NCBI RefSeq assembly: GCF_001602525.1
Contig: NZ_LSYT01000012.1
Location: forward strand, 62,001 to 126,000
DNA: 64,000 nt
DNA from: Flavobacterium chilense
GTDB taxonomy: Bacteria > Bacteroidota > Bacteroidia > Flavobacteriales > Flavobacteriaceae
Direction of reading: 5' to 3'
Shown here: in pieces, positions 59,828 through 64,000 of the stretch
How the letters are laid out: every line of letters begins with the position of its first letter
Numbering within the stretch: the first letter of the stretch is position 1
Notes under the pieces: generated by a model
Database searches by the model: none
What the model saw: the letters and a program-made list of their open reading frames with translations, nothing else
What the model was told of the DNA's origin: nothing
Translations under genes and position numbers: made by a program

Positions 59828-60688
59828 TTATTCTGATTGTCCAATTTCTTTCCATGTAACTAATTGAATGTTGTTTTCTTTGAGTTTTAATTTACATTCG
59901 TCACTTGTAAAAAAATCAAAATCAATTTGACGCCATGCTGAACCAAAATTGGGATGATTGACTGTGATGCCCTGCATTTCAAAATCATCAAAAGCAGGAT
60001 GAAGTAAAAAAACATTAAATCCCGGCTGAATATGATCTAAGGCTTTGGAGTAGGCATTTTGTAGTTCTCCTTTTTCGAAATCAGTAAAATTTCCAATCAA
60101 AAGATTATCAGCTAAAAGCGTATCTTCAAAGTTGTATTTTTCATCAGATAAGCTAATTGATTTAACGAATTCTTTGTTGATAAAAACAGGCAGTTTATAG
60201 GTTTTTCCAAGTTCTTTATAGATTTCTAAAATTTCGGGAGTTACACCAACACTGCACATGTGAGAATCAAGGTGCGTAGGCTGAATACCAAATTGTAAAG
60301 CTCTTTCGATTTGAGCAGTTAGTTCTTTTTTGATCTCGGATGGTTTTGCATTGTTTTTGAAATCTTTTCTGGTTTTATAGAAATGACCGTTGTGATCTGT
60401 TAAACTTGAAACTTCAGAAAGGGGCAAAACAGGACCGAATTTATAATTTTCCCATTCACAAGTCAGTGTTAAATGAATTCCGCAATCATAATTTGGATTG
60501 TTTTTTGCAAATGTTGCCATTTCAAAAAACCACGGACAAGGTACCATTATACTATAAGAGTTAACAGATCCGTTTTGGAGCGCTTTTATAGTAGCTTGAT
60601 TTTCGGAATGTGATAATCCGGCATCATCGGCATGAATCATTAGTAGTTTAGTGTTTTCAGGATATCCGAGTTTTTGAGCTAAGGTCAT
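59828..60688 (-). CDS. ChbG/YdjC-type carbohydrate deacetylase
   Basis: The 286-residue protein has the metal triad segments LLMIHADDAGLSHSENQATI (HADD, ~19-22), CGIHLTLTCEW and PTHLDSHMCS (~138-147). These are the marks of the YdjC/ChbG family that removes acetyl groups from chitooligosaccharides such as diacetylchitobiose. It is cytoplasmic with no signal peptide. It stands alone, so the sugar is unknown. It is divergent from tgt. Confidence 0.87.
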   Translation of the reverse strand: MTLAQKLGYPENTKLLMIHADDAGLSHSENQATIKALQNGSVNSYSIMVPCPWFFEMATFAKNNPNYDCGIHLTLTCEWENYKFGPVLPLSEVSSLTDHNGHFYKTRKDFKNNAKPSEIKKELTAQIERALQFGIQPTHLDSHMCSVGVTPEILEIYKELGKTYKLPVFINKEFVKSISLSDEKYNFEDTLLADNLLIGNFTDFEKGELQNAYSKALDHIQPGFNVFLLHPAFDDFEMQGITVNHPNFGSAWRQIDFDFFTSDECKLKLKENNIQLVTWKEIGQSE

Positions 60689-60874
60689 GTCTTTTTGTTT
60701 GTGTTAATGTAATGTGGATTTTTACGAATCTAAACGGAATTTTTATTACTGAGATGATTTTGCTTTGTGCGGGCTTCGATTTTGTTTAACCTGTAAATGT
60801 TCCAGTTTCTTTTTGAAATTCTAATTGATGTATTCAAAATTAAAAATTTCTAGTGTAAATGTCATGTCTTTTTT

Positions 60875-60981
60875 GCGTTAGGGATAGAAGCGGCATCTCC
60901 CGATTTAGAAAAACAAGGCTTTTAGCCGTAGTTTTTGTTGATCGGGAATACAGTGGATAGCCCGGCCCTTGGGAAACGCCC
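60875..60981 (+). repeat. Dispersed structured repeat, copy D
   Basis: Starts GCGTTAGGGATAGAAGCGGC, then CATCT, a core CCCGAT...ATCGGG with an inner GGCTTTTAGCC hairpin, then CAGTGGATAGCCCGG and CCCTTGGGAAACGCCC. The outer ends GCGTT/AACGC are complementary. Confidence 0.75.
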
Positions 60982-61081
60982 AAAAAAAGTTATGAGTTAT
61001 GAGTTTTTTGTATTAGGCTTTTGGGTTATGATCTAATTTTCTAATTGACAAATTATCTAATTAGTTTTCCTGAAATTAGCT

Positions 61082-61089
61082 TATCTTTG
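61082..61089 (+). promoter_or_regulatory. -7 box of the tgt promoter
   Basis: TATCTTTG fits TAnnTTTG and is 21 bases ahead of the ATG. No TTTG is found at the expected distance, so support is partial. Confidence 0.45.
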
Positions 61090-61109
61090 CCGACTGAAAA
61101 AAGACACAG

Positions 61110-62240
61110 ATGAAGTTTGATTTATTACAAAAAGATCCGCAATCTAAAGCAAGAGCGGGAAGTATTAATACAGATCACGGCGTAATCGAAACGCCTATTT
61201 TTATGCCTGTTGGAACGGTAGCATCTGTAAAAGGTGTACACCAACGCGAGTTAAAGAATGATATTAATCCGGATATTATTCTTGGAAATACCTATCATTT
61301 ATATTTACGTCCACAGACTGAAATTCTTGAAAAAGCAGGTGGATTGCATAAATTCATGAATTGGGATCGTAATATTTTGACTGATTCTGGAGGATATCAG
61401 GTATATTCTCTTTCGAGCAATCGAAAAATTAAAGAAGAAGGAGTAAAGTTTAAGTCGCATATTGACGGATCGTATCACTTTTTTACGCCAGAAAATGTAA
61501 TGGAAATTCAGCGTACTATTGGGGCTGATATTATTATGGCTTTTGATGAGTGTACACCATATCCTTGTGATTACCGATATGCACAGCGTTCAATGCACAT
61601 GACACACCGCTGGTTAGATCGTTGTATTAATCATTTGGATAAAGTTCCTTATAAATATGGCTATGAACAAACGTTTTTTCCAATTGTTCAGGGAAGTACT
61701 TATAAAGATTTGCGTCGTCAGTCAGCTGAATATATTGCTAATGCAGGTCAACAAGGAAATGCAATTGGTGGATTATCAGTAGGGGAACCTGCTGAAGAAA
61801 TGTACGCCATGACTGAAGTGGTTTGCGAGATCCTGCCTGAAGATAAACCTCGTTATTTAATGGGAGTGGGAACTCCTATAAATATATTAGAAAATATTGC
61901 ATTAGGAATTGATATGTTCGATTGTGTGATGCCAACCCGTAATGCCAGAAATGGTATGTTGTTTACTGCAAACGGAACGATCAATATCAAGAATAAAAAA
62001 TGGGAAGCTGATTTTTCTCCAATCGACGAGATGGGGCATACTTTTGTAGATACAGAATATACAAAAGCTTATCTGCGTCATTTATTTGCAGCCAATGAGT
62101 ATTTAGGAAAACAAATTGCTACAATTCATAACCTTGGATTCTATATGTGGTTGGTTCGTGAGGCTAGAAAACATATCTTAGCAGGCGATTTTAGACCATG
62201 GAAAGAAATGATGGTTAAAAATATGAGTCAAAGACTTTAA
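61110..62240 (+). CDS. tgt: tRNA-guanine transglycosylase (queuine tRNA-ribosyltransferase)
   Basis: The 376-residue protein has TPIFMPVGTVASVKGV, NTYHLYLRPQTEIL, ILTDSGGYQVYSL (catalytic Asp region), MAFDECTPYPCD, GGLSVGEPAEEMY and the second Asp in MFDCVMPTRNARNG. The zinc ligands CxCxxC of bacterial TGTs are not in the usual form here: after TRNARNG the sequence reads DFSPIDEMGHTFVDTEYTKAYLRHLF, as in Bacteroidota versions. It swaps guanine-34 for preQ1 in tRNA. It is 87 bases ahead of lptG and probably in one operon. Confidence 0.92.
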   Translation: MKFDLLQKDPQSKARAGSINTDHGVIETPIFMPVGTVASVKGVHQRELKNDINPDIILGNTYHLYLRPQTEILEKAGGLHKFMNWDRNILTDSGGYQVYSLSSNRKIKEEGVKFKSHIDGSYHFFTPENVMEIQRTIGADIIMAFDECTPYPCDYRYAQRSMHMTHRWLDRCINHLDKVPYKYGYEQTFFPIVQGSTYKDLRRQSAEYIANAGQQGNAIGGLSVGEPAEEMYAMTEVVCEILPEDKPRYLMGVGTPINILENIALGIDMFDCVMPTRNARNGMLFTANGTINIKNKKWEADFSPIDEMGHTFVDTEYTKAYLRHLFAANEYLGKQIATIHNLGFYMWLVREARKHILAGDFRPWKEMMVKNMSQRL

Positions 62241-62258
62241 AAATAGTTTCAAGTTTGA

Positions 62259-62302
62259 GGTTCCAAGTTTCAAGTTCTCAGCAGAACCTGAAACTTGGAA
62301 CC
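62259..62302. repeat. Hairpin of the GGTTCCAAGTTTCA type between tgt and lptG
   Basis: GGTTCCAAGTTTCA (62259-62272) and TGAAACTTGGAACC (62289-62302) are perfect 14-bp arms, with GTTCT/AGAAC pairing inside around CAGC. No T run follows, so it is unlikely to be a simple terminator. It uses the same GAAACC-type words as the heptamer repeat at 35155. Confidence 0.75.
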
Positions 62303-62327
62303 TGAAACAAAACAAACAAATTTATAT

Positions 62328-63416
62328 ATGCTGACGATAATAGATAAGTATATTTTAAAAAGATATTTAGCCACTTTTTCGGTGATGATTTTATTATTTA
62401 TTCCGATTGGAATTGTAATCGACGTTTCTGAAAAAGTGAATAAAATGCTGGAAAATAAGATTCCTTTTACTGCAATTGCAATCTATTATTATAATTTTAC
62501 CGTTTACTTTGCGAACTCTTTGTTTCCGATATTTTTATTTTTATCGGTAATTTGGTTTACCTCAAAACTGGCTAATAATACAGAGATTATTGCAGTTTTA
62601 AGTTCCGGAATTTCATTTACACGATTTTTACGTCCCTATATTATTGGTGCGAGTATCGTTTCTGTATTTGTGCTTTTAATGGGGTTCTTTATTGTTCCTG
62701 CCGCCAGCGAAGGATTCAATAATTTTAGGTATACTTATTTAAAAGGTAATGGAAAAGCAGAGATGCTTGGTAACAATACCAATGTATACAGACAAATTAA
62801 CGACAACGATTTTATTTTTGTAAACAGTTTTAATGAAGAGTCTAAAACGGCTTTTAATTTTACGCTGGAACATTTTGAAGGAGAAAAGTTGACGTATAAA
62901 ATTACTGCCAGCCGTATAAAATGGGATCCTAAAAAGAAAACATACATATTGTATGATTACAATAAAAGAACGCTTGGGGAACTCAATGATAAAATAGAAA
63001 AAGTACCTGAAAAGAATATTCCTTTCAAATTCGAATTGGCTGATTTAACACCAGTGGTTTATATTGCAGAAACGCTTCCACTTGGAAAATTGATTGATTT
63101 CATTGATAAAGAACGCAAGAGAGGTTCAGGAAATATCAATACGTATTTAGTGGTACTTTATAAAAAGTACAGCGTACCGGTTTCTGCTTTTATTCTAACA
63201 ATTATTGCGGTAGCAGTTTCGGCTATGAAACGTCGTGGTGGTATGGGAACTAATCTTGCCATTGGTATTGCTATTGCCTTTTCATTTGTGTTTTTTGATA
63301 AAATATTCGGTACACTTGCCGAAAAATCTACATTCTCACCTTTATTAGCTGTTTGGTTTCCAAATATTGTTTTTGGAATTCTGGCAGTTTACTTATTACG
63401 CAATGCGAAACGATAA
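62328..63416 (+). CDS. lptG: LptF/LptG-family permease
   Basis: I start at the ATG at 62328 (MLTIIDKYILKRYLATFSVMILLFIPIGIVIDVSEK); the frame upstream is only the hairpin repeat and has no ATG. The 362-residue protein has three helices at the start (~14-35, ~55-75, ~98-120), a periplasmic jellyroll (~125-265) and three helices at the end (~290-310, ~315-335, ~338-360), the plan of LptF/G. It takes part in lipopolysaccharide transport with LptB. The EamA-type gene overlaps its last 14 bases. Confidence 0.9.
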   Translation: MLTIIDKYILKRYLATFSVMILLFIPIGIVIDVSEKVNKMLENKIPFTAIAIYYYNFTVYFANSLFPIFLFLSVIWFTSKLANNTEIIAVLSSGISFTRFLRPYIIGASIVSVFVLLMGFFIVPAASEGFNNFRYTYLKGNGKAEMLGNNTNVYRQINDNDFIFVNSFNEESKTAFNFTLEHFEGEKLTYKITASRIKWDPKKKTYILYDYNKRTLGELNDKIEKVPEKNIPFKFELADLTPVVYIAETLPLGKLIDFIDKERKRGSGNINTYLVVLYKKYSVPVSAFILTIIAVAVSAMKRRGGMGTNLAIGIAIAFSFVFFDKIFGTLAEKSTFSPLLAVWFPNIVFGILAVYLLRNAKR

Positions 63417-64000
63417 TTTAAAAAGTTACTTAAATCTTCATTTAATTGTTTTTATATGGGGATTTACGGCAATTCTTGGCGCTTTAATAACAATAGACGC
63501 CGAAAATTTGGTTTGGTTCAGAATGCTTCTTGCAGGTGTTTTTCTGGCAGCTTTTATAGTTTATAAAAAACAATCTTTTATAATATCAGCAACATCTTTT
63601 GCCAAATTAATTTTTGTTGGATTACTAATTGCACTTCACTGGATTTTCTTTTTTCGGGCGATTCATGTTTCTAATGTGTCTATAACACTTTCTATATTTT
63701 CATTAGGAGCTTTTTTTGCTTCTTTGTTAGAACCACTTTTTTATGGAAGAAAAATATTGTGGTACGAAGTTTTCTTCGGGTTGGTCATCATTGCCGGTTT
63801 AGCGCTGATTATGCAGGTCGAAGTTAAATACCTGCATGGGATGTATTATGCGCTGGCAGCAATCATTCTGGGGGTTTTATTTACCTTAATGAATGGGAAA
63901 TTAATTACAGAACATGATCCCTCAGTAATTACATTTTATGAGTTTGGAGCAGGAGTTTTCTTTATTTCTATTTATTTTTTAATACAAGGAAAGTTCACTG
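63403..64000 (+). CDS. DMT/EamA family transporter (partial, runs off the window)
   Basis: The frame from ATG 63403 is open to the window end and gives ~199 residues beginning MRNDNLKSYLNLHLIVFIWGFTAILG. It has six visible helices with GFTAIL, VWFRMLLAG, ALHWIFFFRAIHVSNVSITLS and LEPLFYG, all typical of the first EamA repeat, and the start of the second. It overlaps lptG by 14 bases, implying coupled translation. The exported substrate is unknown. Confidence 0.88.
   Translation, partial: MRNDNLKSYLNLHLIVFIWGFTAILGALITIDAENLVWFRMLLAGVFLAAFIVYKKQSFIISATSFAKLIFVGLLIALHWIFFFRAIHVSNVSITLSIFSLGAFFASLLEPLFYGRKILWYEVFFGLVIIAGLALIMQVEVKYLHGMYYALAAIILGVLFTLMNGKLITEHDPSVITFYEFGAGVFFISIYFLIQGKFT

Larger units (their letters stand above)
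60689..61109. other. Divergent spacer between the YdjC gene and tgt
   Basis: Of the 421 bases, 60875-60981 is repeat copy D. After it are reiterated words (GTTATGA twice, TCTAATT three times). A TATCTTTG -7 box lies at 61082-61089, 21 bases ahead of the tgt start, without a clear -33. The rest shows nothing. Confidence 0.5.

Overview
The window looks like a chromosome segment of a Flavobacterium-type bacterium (Bacteroidota). The reasons are: low G+C, promoters of the TTTG-N18-21-TAnnTTTG type, a secreted nuclease with a type IX secretion (T9SS) sorting tail, SusC/BtuB-like TonB receptors, DUF4252 lipoproteins, a flavobacterial carotenoid cluster, and several families of short dispersed hairpin repeats in the spacers. 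The genus is inferred, not proven.

Layout. 1-5.6 kb: the 3' end of carB, two small membrane/envelope genes, an ECF sigma / anti-sigma / two DUF4252 operon, and a divergent S41 peptidase lipoprotein. 5.6-17.4 kb: a cobalamin salvage and uptake region. A B12 riboswitch with its promoter drives a BtuB-like TonB receptor and a DUF5074 lipoprotein. Beside it lie cobC, cobS, a RAYT/IS200-like transposase with REP-like hairpins, a bluB-cobT fusion, cobU and a Cys-rich protein. Divergent from these is btuF-btuC-btuD, interrupted by a GxxExxY gene between 24-bp perfect inverted repeats. No corrin-ring synthesis genes are present, so this is salvage and lower-ligand assembly. 17.5-35 kb: housekeeping and envelope genes (trmL, a pseudouridine synthase, an SDR, a 1145-aa T9SS nuclease, mepB-like). 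Then comes an ECF sigma factor with an anti-sigma protein that appears to span both membranes, followed by rmuC, a thioesterase, VOC and YceI proteins, an epimerase, a TetR regulator and an ABC1 kinase.

35-41 kb: a light and pigment cluster. It holds a heptamer tandem repeat, a photolyase, an SRPBCC protein, crtZ-like, crtB and crtI genes, and a MerR regulator whose C-terminal half carries the Wx9EH and ExHxxG signatures of B12-dependent CarH photoreceptors. The same window therefore holds the B12 supply and a putative B12 light sensor. 41-53 kb: a Kir-type K+ channel, a TPR protein, then an accessory locus. That locus has an outer-membrane beta-barrel, a small peritrophin-A-like protein, two tandem CBM9-like paralogues, a thioredoxin-like lipoprotein and a LuxR-type response regulator. 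A serine hydrolase, two unknown genes and a GNAT follow. 53.3-54.1 kb: six tRNA genes in two promoter-to-terminator units (Lys-Lys-Leu and Lys-Leu-Arg). 54.2-64 kb: aroK, a phosphoribosyltransferase, an S4 protein, an FKBP lipoprotein with a Ca-binding tail, a split transketolase, an acidic protein, a YdjC deacetylase, tgt, lptG and a truncated DMT transporter.

The points most worth a second look are the CarH-like regulator with a shared promoter motif at its own gene and at crtI, the IR-bounded GxxExxY cassette inside the btu operon, the dual-membrane anti-sigma protein with a 99-bp coding minisatellite, the four-copy dispersed structured repeat, and the peritrophin-like protein that has lost a matched cysteine pair.
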